Shown here: positions 7,911-17,014 of the stretch, piece after piece
Layout: every line of letters starts with the position of its first letter
How positions within the stretch are numbered: the stretch's first letter is position 1
NCBI GenBank assembly: GCA_905210385.1
Contig: CAJLWS010000003.1
Span: 1 to 34,360 of the forward strand
Length of the DNA: 34,360 nt
Direction: 5' to 3'
Source of the DNA: an uncultured Eubacteriales bacterium
GTDB taxonomy: Bacteria; Bacillota; Clostridia; Oscillospirales; Oscillospiraceae
Made by a program: the position numbers and the translations under genes
The notes under the pieces: generated by a model
The model's database searches: none
What the model saw: only the letters and a program-made list of their open reading frames with translations
Told to the model about the DNA's origin: nothing

Positions 7911-8954
7911 TCATCCTTTCCCAGGGTGGGTGGTGCTCTCCCGCGTCTGTTTGCGGCGAAGCTGGCCGCAGGAAGCGTCAATGTCGCCGCCTAATTTACG
8001 CCGAACCGTGGCAGTAATCCCTTGCTGGTCCAGCCGCTGCTGAAACTGCCTCACTCTCGGACTTGGCTTCAGCGGGGACTCTTCCACATTGTTCAACGGA
8101 ATTAGATTGACATGGGCTGGCTGTCCCTTCAGCAGTTCAGCCAACAAATCCGCTTGCCAATCACTGTCGTTCACTCCGTCAATAACGGCATATTCATAAG
8201 AAATGCGCCGTCCGGTTTTTTCAAAATAGCTCCGGCAGGACCGCATTAACCGCTCCACACCCACAGACCGGTTGACCGGCATCAACCTTGACCTAGTCTC
8301 ATCATCTGGGGCATGGAGGGATACGCTTAGGGTTAATTGTAACTCACTATCCGCTAATTTGTCAATTTTGTTCACCAAACCGCAGGTGGACAGGGAAATA
8401 TGCCTCATTCCGATATTCAAACCGTCCGGATCATTCACCAACCTCAGAAACTGCATCACGTTTTCATAGTTGTCCAACGGTTCACCGATCCCCATCATGA
8501 CGATATTGGAAATACGGACCCCACTATCCTTCTGTGTAAAAATCACCTGATCCAGAATTTCTGAGGGAGCCAAATCCCGCACTTTTCCTCCTAGAGTAGA
8601 CGCGCAGAAGACACAGCCCATATTGCATCCTACCTGACAGGACACGCAGATCGTATTCCCATGGTGATAGCGCATGAGTACTGTTTCAATACAGTTGCCG
8701 TCCCACAGCCGCCATAGGTACTTAATGGTGCCGTCCAACTTGGATTCCTGCCTACGCACGACCTCTGGCACACTAAGTCGGCAAGTTTGTGCCAGCTGCT
8801 GCTGCAGAGTCTTTGGAATGTTGCTCATCTCTTGGAAGCCGGACGCTCCACGATGCAGCCACTGAAATACCTGCTTGGCCCGGAATTTTGGCTGACCCAT
8901 CTCCTGGAAGAAGGAACGCATTTCTTCCTGAGTCATGGATTTCAGATCAATCAT
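7911..8954 (-). CDS. rlmN: 23S rRNA (adenine2503-C2)/tRNA A37 methyltransferase RlmN
   Basis: A radical SAM methyltransferase that modifies A2503 of 23S rRNA and A37 of some tRNAs. I place the start at ATG 8954 (347 residues), seven bases after the rsmB stop; an upstream in-frame start would lie within rsmB. The radical SAM cluster motif CNMGCVFC has Cys110, Cys114 and Cys117. The family's second catalytic cysteine is in the C-terminal DIDASCGQL. GEPLDNYENV and VSLHAPDDETRSRLMPVN are characteristic RlmN stretches. The order rsmB-rlmN-prpC-prkC is conserved in many Firmicutes. Confidence 0.96.
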   Translation of the reverse strand: MIDLKSMTQEEMRSFFQEMGQPKFRAKQVFQWLHRGASGFQEMSNIPKTLQQQLAQTCRLSVPEVVRRQESKLDGTIKYLWRLWDGNCIETVLMRYHHGNTICVSCQVGCNMGCVFCASTLGGKVRDLAPSEILDQVIFTQKDSGVRISNIVMMGIGEPLDNYENVMQFLRLVNDPDGLNIGMRHISLSTCGLVNKIDKLADSELQLTLSVSLHAPDDETRSRLMPVNRSVGVERLMRSCRSYFEKTGRRISYEYAVIDGVNDSDWQADLLAELLKGQPAHVNLIPLNNVEESPLKPSPRVRQFQQRLDQQGITATVRRKLGGDIDASCGQLRRKQTRESTTHPGKG

Positions 8955-8961
8955 CGACACT

Positions 8962-10308
8962 TCACCCTTCCCTGCGCAGCTTCGCAATAAAAAAGCCGTC
9001 GGTGCCATGGATATGAGGCCATAGGGTGATCATTCCCTCCTGCCTTCCCCAGTAAGGCAGTTCAAATACCTCCAGGGAAAAGTCCGGATGGGCGGTGAGA
9101 AAACCGCTCACCACATCCTCATTCTCCCGCTGGAGCAAAGTGCAGGTGGAATAGATCAGTACACCGCCCTTCCTTACATAGGCCGCGTTACAGTCCAGGA
9201 TTCGGCCCTGTATCGCAGGTAACCCCGCCAAGGACTCTGGATCCTTGTAGCGAATATCCGGCTTCTTCCGAATGATCCCCAGTCCTGAACAGGGCACATC
9301 CGCAATTACAGCATCGAACTGTTCCGCCCATTCCGGCCGTAACTGTGATGCGTCCTGAAGCATGGGATGGGGACTGTCTAACTTCAGGCGACTCTTCCCT
9401 GCCTCGATCAGCTTCACTTTATGGGGGTGAATATCACAGCATATCACCAGGCCCCTATCCTCCAGGTCAACTGCAGCAGCAAAGGTCTTCCCTCCCGGCG
9501 CAGCACAGCAGTCCAACACCCGATCTCCAGGCTTCAGTCCCGCTGCGGAAACCGCCAGCCTGGCTGCGCAATCCTGGACATAAAACAATCCATCTTGGAA
9601 GGTGGAAAGCGACTCCAGATTCCCGGTATGATCCAATGTTAGGCAACCGGACATCCAGGGATGAGGCCGCGCTGTTGCCCCCTCTTCTCCCAACCGTTTC
9701 TGCAGTTCTTGGACCGAAACACGGCAGAGATTTACCTGCGCCGTAATCGGTGCATCCAGGTTATTCGCCGCAAGCAGGGCCCCGGCCTCCTCCAACCCCA
9801 GCCGATTGGAAAATTGCTCAACGAGCCAGCGCGGATGGCTGGTCCGAACAGCCAAAGTGTCTATCTCGTCCCTTTCTTCTGGCTGAGGCAGTGGCATCTG
9901 TCGGAGCATGGACCGCAAAATTCCATTGACCATACCGGCCGTTTTCGGATTCCGGCTATGAACCCGTGCCTGGTTGACCGCTTCGTTCACTGCGGCGCTG
10001 GAAGGAATTCTATCCATGAAGAGCATTTGATAAACCGCCACCCGAAGGATGCACAGCACCTTGCCCTCCAGCTTTTCCAGCGGAAGCTTGGAGAAACGGC
10101 GGAGATGCCAATCCAGCAGCATCTGGTTTTGGAGCACACCATAGCAAAGCCGAGTGGCCAGAGCCGCCTCCCTCCTGTCCAGCCGATTCTCCCGGAGCAT
10201 ACGCTTCAGATATCCGTCTGACCACGCTCCCCGACAACGGAAGGCGTCCAGGGTTTGTACAGCCACCTCTCTGGAGGAGGTCAAGGGATGTCCGTTTCTT
10301 CCCGTCAT
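8962..10308 (-). CDS. rsmB: 16S rRNA (cytosine967-C5)-methyltransferase RsmB
   Basis: RsmB (Sun) methylates C967 of 16S rRNA using S-adenosylmethionine. I place the start at ATG 10308, which overlaps the fmt stop as ATGA and gives 448 residues, close to the Bacillus length. The reading frame stays open upstream, but that part lies in fmt and looks like low-complexity shadow. The N-terminal NusB-like domain (SSREVAVQTLDAFR ... AVYQMLFMDRIP) is followed by the Rossmann methyltransferase domain with VLDCCAAPGGKTF. The two catalytic cysteine motifs are ADVPCSGLG and YSTCTLLQREN. It sits in the def-fmt-rsmB-rlmN run. Confidence 0.96.
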   Translation of the reverse strand: MTGRNGHPLTSSREVAVQTLDAFRCRGAWSDGYLKRMLRENRLDRREAALATRLCYGVLQNQMLLDWHLRRFSKLPLEKLEGKVLCILRVAVYQMLFMDRIPSSAAVNEAVNQARVHSRNPKTAGMVNGILRSMLRQMPLPQPEERDEIDTLAVRTSHPRWLVEQFSNRLGLEEAGALLAANNLDAPITAQVNLCRVSVQELQKRLGEEGATARPHPWMSGCLTLDHTGNLESLSTFQDGLFYVQDCAARLAVSAAGLKPGDRVLDCCAAPGGKTFAAAVDLEDRGLVICCDIHPHKVKLIEAGKSRLKLDSPHPMLQDASQLRPEWAEQFDAVIADVPCSGLGIIRKKPDIRYKDPESLAGLPAIQGRILDCNAAYVRKGGVLIYSTCTLLQRENEDVVSGFLTAHPDFSLEVFELPYWGRQEGMITLWPHIHGTDGFFIAKLRREG

Positions 10309-11225
10309 GTGACTGGAATAGGATGGCCAGCTAAAAAGGCGGACGCAGTCATGCGTTTCTTTCCCTCTGGCTGTATCTCCAACAGTTCCAGGACCTCTCC
10401 ATCCCCACATGCAATCTTCAGCCCATGCCTGTCCGCCTGAACCACACTCCCCGGGGCCTTTCCGGAACACTCGCCCGAAAGGGCGGTCTTCCATACCTTA
10501 CACCGCACACCGCCCAATGCCGTCACAGCGGAGGGCCAAGGGATCAGACCGCGGACCTGATCATGAATCTGCCTGGCACTCCCGTTCCAGTTGATAGGCG
10601 ACAGGTCCTTGGAAAGCATAGGAGCATAGCAGGCAAGGGCATCGTCCTGGGGTATCGCTTGTACTGTCCCTGCTTCTAAGTCGGGCAGCGTCTCAATCAG
10701 CAGTTTTGCCCCCAGCTTGGCCAGACGATCCCGAAGCTGAGCCGCATCTTCATCCAAGGAAATATCAGTTTTCTCCCAGGCGATGATATCCCCGGTGTCC
10801 AATCCCTCCGCCATATACATCAAGGTGACACCGGTATAGTCCTCTCCATTGAGAATTGCCCAGTTAATCGGGGCAGCCCCTCTGTATTTGGGCAGCAACG
10901 AAGAGTGGATATTCACGCATCCCTTTGCCGGGAGACCCAGAATTTCCTTCGGCAGAATTTTTCCGTAAGCGGCAACTAGGATCAATTCCGGATCCAACTG
11001 TTGCAGAATCTCCAGCGCGGTTCCGTCACGAAGCGTTTTGGGTTGATATACCGGAATATCATGTGTAACGGCATATTCCTTTACAGGTGTTGACATCAAT
11101 TTCATGCCTCGATTTTTCGGTTTGTCCGGCTGAGTAAACACCCCAACCACCGTCTGCTTGGAATCTACTAAGGCGGTTAGGGCGGGAACCGCAAACTCTG
11201 GCGTTCCAAAAAAAACAATTCTCAT
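10305..11225 (-). CDS. fmt: Methionyl-tRNA formyltransferase
   Basis: Fmt transfers a formyl group from 10-formyl-tetrahydrofolate to initiator Met-tRNA. The 306-residue product starts with MRIVFFGTPEFAVPAL and carries the active-site stretch IHSSLLPKYRGAAPINWAIL, with the catalytic Asn/His just before SSLLP, and EGLDTGDI with the catalytic Asp region. The C-terminal OB-like domain follows (about 205-306). The start overlaps the end of def by ATGA, and the end overlaps rsmB in the same way. This pairs formylation with deformylation in one operon. Confidence 0.97.
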   Translation of the reverse strand: MRIVFFGTPEFAVPALTALVDSKQTVVGVFTQPDKPKNRGMKLMSTPVKEYAVTHDIPVYQPKTLRDGTALEILQQLDPELILVAAYGKILPKEILGLPAKGCVNIHSSLLPKYRGAAPINWAILNGEDYTGVTLMYMAEGLDTGDIIAWEKTDISLDEDAAQLRDRLAKLGAKLLIETLPDLEAGTVQAIPQDDALACYAPMLSKDLSPINWNGSARQIHDQVRGLIPWPSAVTALGGVRCKVWKTALSGECSGKAPGSVVQADRHGLKIACGDGEVLELLEIQPEGKKRMTASAFLAGHPIPVT

Positions 11226-11725
11226 CGATCTTCCGCCTCCGCCCCAGACTTTTCCATCGCGTCCAGTTCATCTGCAGTGTACAGTCGGTCTGTGTGTTCC
11301 ACAAATAGGTGTCCATCCAAATGCTCCAGCTCATGGAAGAAACACCGGGCTACTACCCCTTCCCCGGTTATCTCAAATACTGCCCCATTTCTGTCCTGGG
11401 CCCGAACGGTGGCCTTGTAGGGACGGGTAACTACGCCGTACTGCCCCGGGACAGAGAGACAACCTTCCAGACCGGTCTGTTCCCCTTCTGAATGGACGAT
11501 GACAGGATTTATCAGTTCCACCATTTCGTTCTGTTCATTCACCACAACAACCACCCGGCGCAGAATACCCACCTGGGGGGCAGCCAGCCCTACTCCATTG
11601 GCCTGGGTCAGGGTCTCTTTCATATCGTCCAATAAAATATGCAGTCGTTCATCAAATTTTTCCACTGGACGACAAACCTTGTGCAGAGCGGGATCGCCTT
11701 GAGTTAAAATTTTACGCAGTGCCAT
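11222..11725 (-). CDS. def: Peptide deformylase
   Basis: Metalloenzyme (usually Fe2+) that removes the N-formyl group from nascent proteins. The 167-residue product shows the three family motifs: GVGLAAPQVG at 44-53, EGCLSVPG with metal ligand Cys89, and HELEH with His131, Glu132 and His135. The start ATG 11725 follows a strong AAGGAGGAAT site. It overlaps fmt downstream and lies 77 nt after priA. Confidence 0.97.
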   Translation of the reverse strand: MALRKILTQGDPALHKVCRPVEKFDERLHILLDDMKETLTQANGVGLAAPQVGILRRVVVVVNEQNEMVELINPVIVHSEGEQTGLEGCLSVPGQYGVVTRPYKATVRAQDRNGAVFEITGEGVVARCFFHELEHLDGHLFVEHTDRLYTADELDAMEKSGAEAEDR

Positions 11726-11802
11726 ATGCGGATTCCTCCTTATGAGCCTTTATTCTTCCGTATGTACGAAAGACGAGTTGTACAATTCCAGTTCATACCT
11801 GA

Positions 11803-14274
11803 TCACCCAATTGGGTTCAAATCTGCGAAAATGGTCAGCCCTCGATTGGCCTTATCCCCCTGGGCACGGCGAATCAAATGGGCCACCAGTTGCCGAACCT
11901 CCCGGACATTGCGAACGCTGAGCGTGATCCGGTAACGGTAGCGGCCATTTACCTTGACTACCGCTGCGGGAGCGGGCCCCAACAGACGGAATGAATATCC
12001 GCCATATGGGGGCTGCTTTAACGCCTGCTCCAGGCCATCTCGAATCTTTAGACAGGCCTGAAGCACAGCGGTCTCCTCTAAACCTGACACGCCCAGTACA
12101 AAAAGATCGCTAAATGGGGGGAAAAATCGAAGCTGACGCATGCGGATTTCGCTTTTGTAGAAAGCGTCATAGTCCTGACGCGCCGCATACTGTATCACCT
12201 CATTTTCCGGGGTATAGGTCTGGATTAAGGCCCGTCCTATCTTGTCTCCACGGCCAGATCTTCCCACCACCTGGGTCAGCAGTGAAAAGGTGCGCTCCCC
12301 CGCCCGAAAATCCTCCACATAGAGGGCCTGGTCCGCCTCCAATGCACCTACCAGCGTGACGTTTTCAAAGTCCAATCCTTTGGCGACCATCTGCGTTCCC
12401 AGCAGAACAGGGATGTTTTCTTTCTGAAACTGCTCCAGAATCATATCGTGGCTGTGGGTCGCGGAGACGGTATCTGCGTCCATACGAAGGATTCGAATGC
12501 CGGGTAGTTTCTGGCGCAATTCCTCCTCTGCCTTTTGCGTCCCAACGCCGATAAAGTTAAGGATGCCTCCGCAATGGGGACAGCGTTCAGGCAGCGGCTC
12601 TGAGTGCCCGCAGTAATGACACATCAAACGATGATTGGCAGAATGATACGTCAGATGCACGGAACATCGGGGACAAGTGGGTACCTGTCCGCACTCTCCA
12701 CAGCTTACCAGGCGGTTGGCGCCACGTCGGTTCAAAAAAAGAATGGCCTGTTCTCCCCGCTCTGAGGTATCCTTCAGGGCCTGCTCCAGCGCTCCGCTGA
12801 TGCAGCCACCATTCCCCCGGCGCAATTCGCGCTTCATATCCACAATAGATACGTTAGGCATTTGATGGTCGTTATAGCGATGCGTCATCTTCAGCAGATG
12901 ATAGGTGCCGTTTTGGGCGTGGTACATGCTCTCCACACAAGGCGTCGCGGAACCCAGAACCAGCAAGGCTTTGGATTTATAGCATCGGTATTTTGCCACA
13001 TCTCTGGCATGGTACCGCGGCGTTTGCTCTGATTTATAGGCCGGCTCCTGCTCCTCATCCAGAATGATCACTCCCAAGTTGGATAAGGGTGCAAAAACTG
13101 CAGAGCGGGTTCCCACAGCAACAACGGCCTTGCCGCTTCGCACCCGCTTCCACTCATCATAGCGTTCTCCAGTTGTAAGGCCGCTGTGGAGAATAGCGAC
13201 TTGGCCGCCGAAATGGGATAAGAAAATGTGCATCAGCTGGGGGGTCAAGGCAATCTCCGGCACCAAAACCAGCGCGGACTTCCCCCGTTCCAGCATCCAC
13301 TGGATCAGCCGGATATAAACCTGGGTTTTTCCGCTCCCGGTGACCCCATACAGCAGTGCTATCTCAGGCCTTCCGCTTTCAGACAGGGCGGTCATCGCCG
13401 CAAAAGCCTGCTGTTGCTCCTCGTTAAGCACGGGCGGACTTGCCCTCTCTATTTGAGGGAACTGTGGCCTGCGGTGAACCTCCTGCGTCTCCAGCGTCAG
13501 GATATCAGCTTTTTCTAGGGCTTTCAAAGTAGATATGGATGCTCCGGTAAAGTAACACAGCTCCTTAGTTGATACCCGGCCCACCGCACACAGAGCCTGG
13601 ATCACCTCATATTGTAGAGGCGCACGGCGGCGCCTGCTATTGGCATAGGTCATCGCTTCTTCTGCAGGCGCGGCCAAGACGGCCACTTTCTCTGTTTTAT
13701 CCCCGACCGCACGGGACGCATTGGCCCCCCGTGTTACCACACCGGCCCGCTCCAAATCCCGCAGCGCAGGCATAGGATCCGAGGTACCAAAGGCAAGTCG
13801 AATCTGGCTCAGCTCTGCCCAGCCGTGGTTAGCGAAGAGCAGCTCCACCAAATGCTTGGCTTTGGAAGAACTTCCAGCGGCCTCGTAGGCCGCTTCCCGG
13901 CTCACTCCAGGAGCAATCCTCCAGCAGTCTTTTAGGGAAAACCATAGACCGGCAGGCAGGATCGCTCGGGCAGCGTCATATACGGTGCAGAAATACTGAT
14001 CTCGCATCCAAAGAGACAGTTGGATATCTTGGGCACTCAGCATGGGCTCGTCATCCAACTGGGCTAGGATCTGTTTGAGCGTTCCCTGCTGTTCTTGGAT
14101 TGGGCCTATGGACAGCACGATACCGTCGCTTATCCGGTTTCCTTTCCCAAATGGAACTGCCACACGCATGCCCGGACTCAGCATATCTTCCAGTTCAGCC
14201 GGGATCTGATAATCATAAGGGCGGTCAATGGCATAAGGGGCAGCAGCCACAGCAATCTTTGCAATAAGCGGCAT
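11803..14274 (-). CDS. priA: Primosomal protein N' (replication restart helicase PriA)
   Basis: PriA is a 3'-5' helicase that recognises stalled or repaired forks and reloads DnaB-type helicase. I choose ATG 14274 (823 residues), which has a G-rich ribosome-binding site; a TTG seven codons upstream is less likely. An N-terminal 3'BD domain comes first, then Walker A GVTGSGKTQVY, an ILDEEQE box, and GSATPCVESM. The zinc-binding module has four CxxC pairs (CGEC, CPRC, CHYC, CPHC). The second helicase lobe contains GTQMVAKGLDFENVTLVG and QVVGRSGRG. It follows a hairpin terminator after rpoZ, so its expression may be lower than that of gmk and rpoZ. Confidence 0.97.
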   Translation of the reverse strand: MPLIAKIAVAAAPYAIDRPYDYQIPAELEDMLSPGMRVAVPFGKGNRISDGIVLSIGPIQEQQGTLKQILAQLDDEPMLSAQDIQLSLWMRDQYFCTVYDAARAILPAGLWFSLKDCWRIAPGVSREAAYEAAGSSSKAKHLVELLFANHGWAELSQIRLAFGTSDPMPALRDLERAGVVTRGANASRAVGDKTEKVAVLAAPAEEAMTYANSRRRRAPLQYEVIQALCAVGRVSTKELCYFTGASISTLKALEKADILTLETQEVHRRPQFPQIERASPPVLNEEQQQAFAAMTALSESGRPEIALLYGVTGSGKTQVYIRLIQWMLERGKSALVLVPEIALTPQLMHIFLSHFGGQVAILHSGLTTGERYDEWKRVRSGKAVVAVGTRSAVFAPLSNLGVIILDEEQEPAYKSEQTPRYHARDVAKYRCYKSKALLVLGSATPCVESMYHAQNGTYHLLKMTHRYNDHQMPNVSIVDMKRELRRGNGGCISGALEQALKDTSERGEQAILFLNRRGANRLVSCGECGQVPTCPRCSVHLTYHSANHRLMCHYCGHSEPLPERCPHCGGILNFIGVGTQKAEEELRQKLPGIRILRMDADTVSATHSHDMILEQFQKENIPVLLGTQMVAKGLDFENVTLVGALEADQALYVEDFRAGERTFSLLTQVVGRSGRGDKIGRALIQTYTPENEVIQYAARQDYDAFYKSEIRMRQLRFFPPFSDLFVLGVSGLEETAVLQACLKIRDGLEQALKQPPYGGYSFRLLGPAPAAVVKVNGRYRYRITLSVRNVREVRQLVAHLIRRAQGDKANRGLTIFADLNPIG

Positions 14275-14306
14275 AGCTTTCCCTCCCCCCCGCAATTTTG
14301 TCGTCC

Positions 14307-14337
14307 AAAAAGCAAGCGGCTTTTCTTGCCGCTTGCT
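14307..14337 (-). terminator. Rho-independent terminator after rpoZ
   Basis: Perfect 10-bp stem AGCAAGCGGC / GCCGCTTGCT with a 7-nt loop, followed on the minus strand by TTTT. It lies between the rpoZ stop and the priA start. As the array continues on the same strand, it may act as a partial terminator. Confidence 0.8.
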
Positions 14338-14349
14338 CCTCCTTCTATG

Positions 14350-14637
14350 TTATGCTTCGCCAGCCACAGCACTTTCCATCTGTGCGTGTTCCGCACTATC
14401 TAAGTTCCCGGACTCTGTTTCCTGTGAGGCGGCCTCGGAAAACTCTGCCGTCTCAGGCCGCAGCATGCCGTTAGCCACTTCTTCGATGGCTATAGTCACC
14501 GGCTTCTCCTCCAAATGGATCCCCTCCCGCTCCGCTTCGCTGGAAATTTTTCTGGCTCTGGATGCCACAAGGTTCACCAGCAAATAGCGGCTGGGTACAT
14601 TCTTCAGCAAGTCTTTCATCGCAGGGTACAACAGCAT
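14350..14637 (-). CDS. rpoZ: DNA-directed RNA polymerase omega subunit
   Basis: Omega assists assembly and stability of RNA polymerase through the beta-prime subunit. The chosen start is ATG 14637 (95 residues); the frame is open further upstream, but that would overlap gmk. Family features are MLLYPAMKDLL, the helix SRYLLVNLVASRARKIS, and EKPVTIAIEEVANG. The acidic C-terminal tail of about 30 residues is variable and of no known function. It is placed after gmk, as in very many Firmicutes. Confidence 0.93.
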   Translation of the reverse strand: MLLYPAMKDLLKNVPSRYLLVNLVASRARKISSEAEREGIHLEEKPVTIAIEEVANGMLRPETAEFSEAASQETESGNLDSAEHAQMESAVAGEA

Positions 14638-14663
14638 AGTTTCGTCAATCCTTTCCGTTTTCC

Positions 14664-15308
14664 TCACATACACTTCAGCGTATCTGCATTGCCAACAATG
14701 CTCTGGGCAAGATGGATGCGCTTCTTTACTCTGCATCGCTCCGCCTCTAGAATGGAGCGAATTTCGTGGGCGGCGTTCATCACGTTATCATTGACCACGA
14801 GATAATCATAGCATACGCTTTCCCGACACTCCAGCCGCGCCCGCTCCAATCGCCGCCCAATTACCTCTGAAGTGTCGGTATTACGCTGATAGAGCCGACG
14901 GGACAGTTCCTCCAAGGAGGGCGGTATGATGAAGATTAGAACCGCATCCGGACATTTTTCCCGCACTTTTGCCGCGCCCTGGACCTCAATATCCAACAGG
15001 ACGTCAATGCCCTGATCCAGCTTTTCCTGAATGGTCCTCAGAGATGTACCATAATAGTTTCCCACATACTCAGCATACTCCAACAGCTCTCCGTGATGGA
15101 TCATTCGTTCAAACTCCGACCGGGTAACAAAGTTATAGTTCACCCCATCAGCCTCGCCTACCCTGGGTGCCCGGGTAGTATATGATACGGAAAAGTAAAT
15201 ATCCCGGCGATCGCTGAGCAGTTCCGCAATTACCGTACTCTTTCCCACACCGGAGGGCCCGGAGAGAACAATCAGTTCCCCTTTTCTCTGTTTCTTTAGC
15301 CCGCTCAT
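14664..15308 (-). CDS. gmk: Guanylate kinase
   Basis: Phosphorylates GMP to GDP using ATP; essential for guanine nucleotide and hence (p)ppGpp supply. The start is ATG 15308, overlapping the remA stop by ATGA, giving 214 residues. The frame extends upstream into remA and yicC without family similarity, so the longer form is rejected. Motifs are the P-loop GPSGVGKST, VSYTTRAPRVGEADGVNYNF, and DIEVQGAAKVREKCPDAV, all diagnostic for guanylate kinase. The remA-gmk-rpoZ order is conserved in Firmicutes. Confidence 0.97.
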   Translation of the reverse strand: MSGLKKQRKGELIVLSGPSGVGKSTVIAELLSDRRDIYFSVSYTTRAPRVGEADGVNYNFVTRSEFERMIHHGELLEYAEYVGNYYGTSLRTIQEKLDQGIDVLLDIEVQGAAKVREKCPDAVLIFIIPPSLEELSRRLYQRNTDTSEVIGRRLERARLECRESVCYDYLVVNDNVMNAAHEIRSILEAERCRVKKRIHLAQSIVGNADTLKCM

Positions 15309-15574
15309 GATTTCTCTTCCTCTGCTACAGTTTCCCGTTCCGCACATTGGACAGACCGGCTGATCTGATCCGGCGTCAACGAGGACCAGATCACATGGCC
15401 GGTGTCCATCACCAACACCGCCTTCGTCTTCCGGCCAAAGCTGGCGTCGATCAGCAGCCCCCGTTCTTTGGCCTCCTGACCCAGACGTTTGATTGGCGCA
15501 GACTCGGGGCTGACCACCGCAATGATCCTTCCCTCGGAAACAGCGCTGCCAAACCCGATATTGATCAGCCGCAT
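15305..15574 (-). CDS. remA: RemA/DUF370 family DNA-binding regulator
   Basis: An 89-residue protein of the RemA family (DUF370). In Bacillus, RemA is a DNA-binding activator of biofilm-matrix and osmoprotectant genes. The protein begins with INIGFGSAVSEGRIIAVVSPESAPIKRL, which is the conserved core, followed by GLLIDASFGRKTKAVLVMDTGHVIWSSL. The yicC-remA-gmk-rpoZ arrangement is typical. The targets in this organism are unknown. An acidic tail of about 15 residues follows the conserved part. Confidence 0.93.
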   Translation of the reverse strand: MRLINIGFGSAVSEGRIIAVVSPESAPIKRLGQEAKERGLLIDASFGRKTKAVLVMDTGHVIWSSLTPDQISRSVQCAERETVAEEEKS

Positions 15575-15586
15575 CTTTCTGCCTCC

Positions 15587-16471
15587 TCACTCCAGGTTCT
15601 GAACCTGTTCCCGGATCTTCTCGATTTCCGCCTTGAGATCCACCACACGACGGGAGTTCTCCACATCGTTGCACTTGGATCCAATGGTATTGGCCTCCCG
15701 ATTGAACTCCTGGATTAGGAAATCCAGTTTGCGGCCAATCGGGCCGCCTCTTCCCAACAGCTCCCTGAGCTGGGCCAGATGGCTGCGCAGACGAACGGTC
15801 TCCTCGTCCACAGCCACCTTGTCGGCGAAGATAGCCGCCTCGGTGAGTAGTCTGCTTTCGTCGATCTGAACGTTCTGTAAGACCTCCCGAAGTTTTGCCT
15901 CCAACCTGGATCGGTAGTCTGCCACCGTCTGGGGAGACCGTGCCTCAATCTGGCCGATGAACTCCTCGATGGTCTCCGCCCGGCCGAGGATATCCTGAGC
16001 CATACGCCCTCCCTCCCGGCAGCGCATGGCGTCAAAGTCGTCCAGCGCCCGGTCCAGGGCTTCCAGCATCAGCCCCTTTAGGGCGTCCTGATCCTCCGGT
16101 TGCTTTTCCACCACAAGTATATCGGGGAAACGGGCCAGGTCGGTGGCCCGGTAGTCCGGCTTCACATGGGCGGGGTCCAGACAATAAAGCTGTTCCAGGG
16201 CAGTAATATAAGCTTTGGCCAGATCCTCATTCACCGTGACGGAGAAAGCATCTCCCCCACTCTGAACTACGGTGATGAACACGTCCACCTTACCCCGGGC
16301 CACCCGGGACTGAATCCGCTCCTTGATGGCGTCCTCTGCGAAGATATAGGAGCGAGGCATCTTTACCGTGCAATCCAGGTATCGGTTGTTCACCGAGCGA
16401 ACCTCCACCGTCACCGTGACATGCTCTGAGCCGCTCTCTCCCCGGCCGTAGCCGGTCATGCTCTTGATCAT
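15587..16471 (-). CDS. yicC: YicC family endoribonuclease
   Basis: A 294-residue YicC/YloC protein with the family start MIKSMTGYGRGE, the SVNNRYLD motif, and the C-terminal RKLDFLIQEFNREANTIGSK signature with its acidic and Asn residues. Members are reported to be metal-dependent endoribonucleases. It is encoded just upstream of remA (12-nt gap), as in Bacillus yloC. The substrate in this organism is unknown. Confidence 0.94.
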   Translation of the reverse strand: MIKSMTGYGRGESGSEHVTVTVEVRSVNNRYLDCTVKMPRSYIFAEDAIKERIQSRVARGKVDVFITVVQSGGDAFSVTVNEDLAKAYITALEQLYCLDPAHVKPDYRATDLARFPDILVVEKQPEDQDALKGLMLEALDRALDDFDAMRCREGGRMAQDILGRAETIEEFIGQIEARSPQTVADYRSRLEAKLREVLQNVQIDESRLLTEAAIFADKVAVDEETVRLRSHLAQLRELLGRGGPIGRKLDFLIQEFNREANTIGSKCNDVENSRRVVDLKAEIEKIREQVQNLE

Positions 16472-16494
16472 CTGCGTCCCCTCCTCCCAGCCGC

Positions 16495-17013
16495 TCAGCG
16501 CATCGCCCGGTGGATCCGGGCAAGGTATAATGAGACCAGCTTGCTAAACCCATAGTCGTACAGCAGAAACGCCACATTGGCCACTCCATACAGCACCCAT
16601 ACCACAGAGAGGACTTGGGGCAGGGATGCCAGCACCGCAGCCTTCATGACCAAATAGATTACCGTAAAAGCGGCGTTAAAGAAGACCAGCTTCAGAAGAT
16701 ATTCCAGCGGCCTGCGTCGGATGCGTTCGATCAGGGATTTCATCATGGGGTACAGGCCAAACAGAACCGCATACATCAGCACGCAGAATTTATCCGGAAT
16801 GAGAAGGAATGCAAGCAAAGACACGCATGCCCAACAGAGGAAGCCCGCCTGAAGTCCGACGGAAATTACCGCCGCACAGGGCAGCAGCCCTGCCACCGCG
16901 ACAACTCCCCAGTTTCCGGAGGGCACAACAGATCCAATATAAACCAACACCAGGGAGACCGCACTCAAAATAGCGGGGTATGCCACCTTTCTCGCTGATC
17001 CATTTGATCTCAT
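16495..17013 (-). CDS. Uncharacterised multi-pass membrane protein
   Basis: A 172-residue hydrophobic protein from ATG 17013, which lies one base after the stop of the J-domain gene's TPR frame; a GTG six codons upstream is also open. About five to six membrane helices can be seen, for example around YPAILSAVSLVLVYIGSVV, GLLPCAAVISVGLQAGFLCWACV, CVLMYAVLFGLYPMM and LLKLVFFNAAFTVIYLVMKAA. A basic loop, SLIERIRRRP, lies in the middle. The layout resembles small ECF-type S components, but no binding motif is recognised, so no function is given. It lies between the J-domain gene and yicC and is probably co-transcribed. Confidence 0.75.
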   Translation of the reverse strand: MRSNGSARKVAYPAILSAVSLVLVYIGSVVPSGNWGVVAVAGLLPCAAVISVGLQAGFLCWACVSLLAFLLIPDKFCVLMYAVLFGLYPMMKSLIERIRRRPLEYLLKLVFFNAAFTVIYLVMKAAVLASLPQVLSVVWVLYGVANVAFLLYDYGFSKLVSLYLARIHRAMR

Positions 17014-17014
17014 C

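Noticed and set aside
10309..10494. N-terminal extension of rsmB upstream of ATG 10308
   Set aside because: It overlaps fmt, is Gly/Arg-rich shadow sequence without family similarity, and the ATGA overlap gives the normal RsmB length.
15309..15674. N-terminal extension of gmk upstream of ATG 15308
   Set aside because: The extra 122 residues overlap remA and yicC in another frame and have no guanylate kinase similarity.
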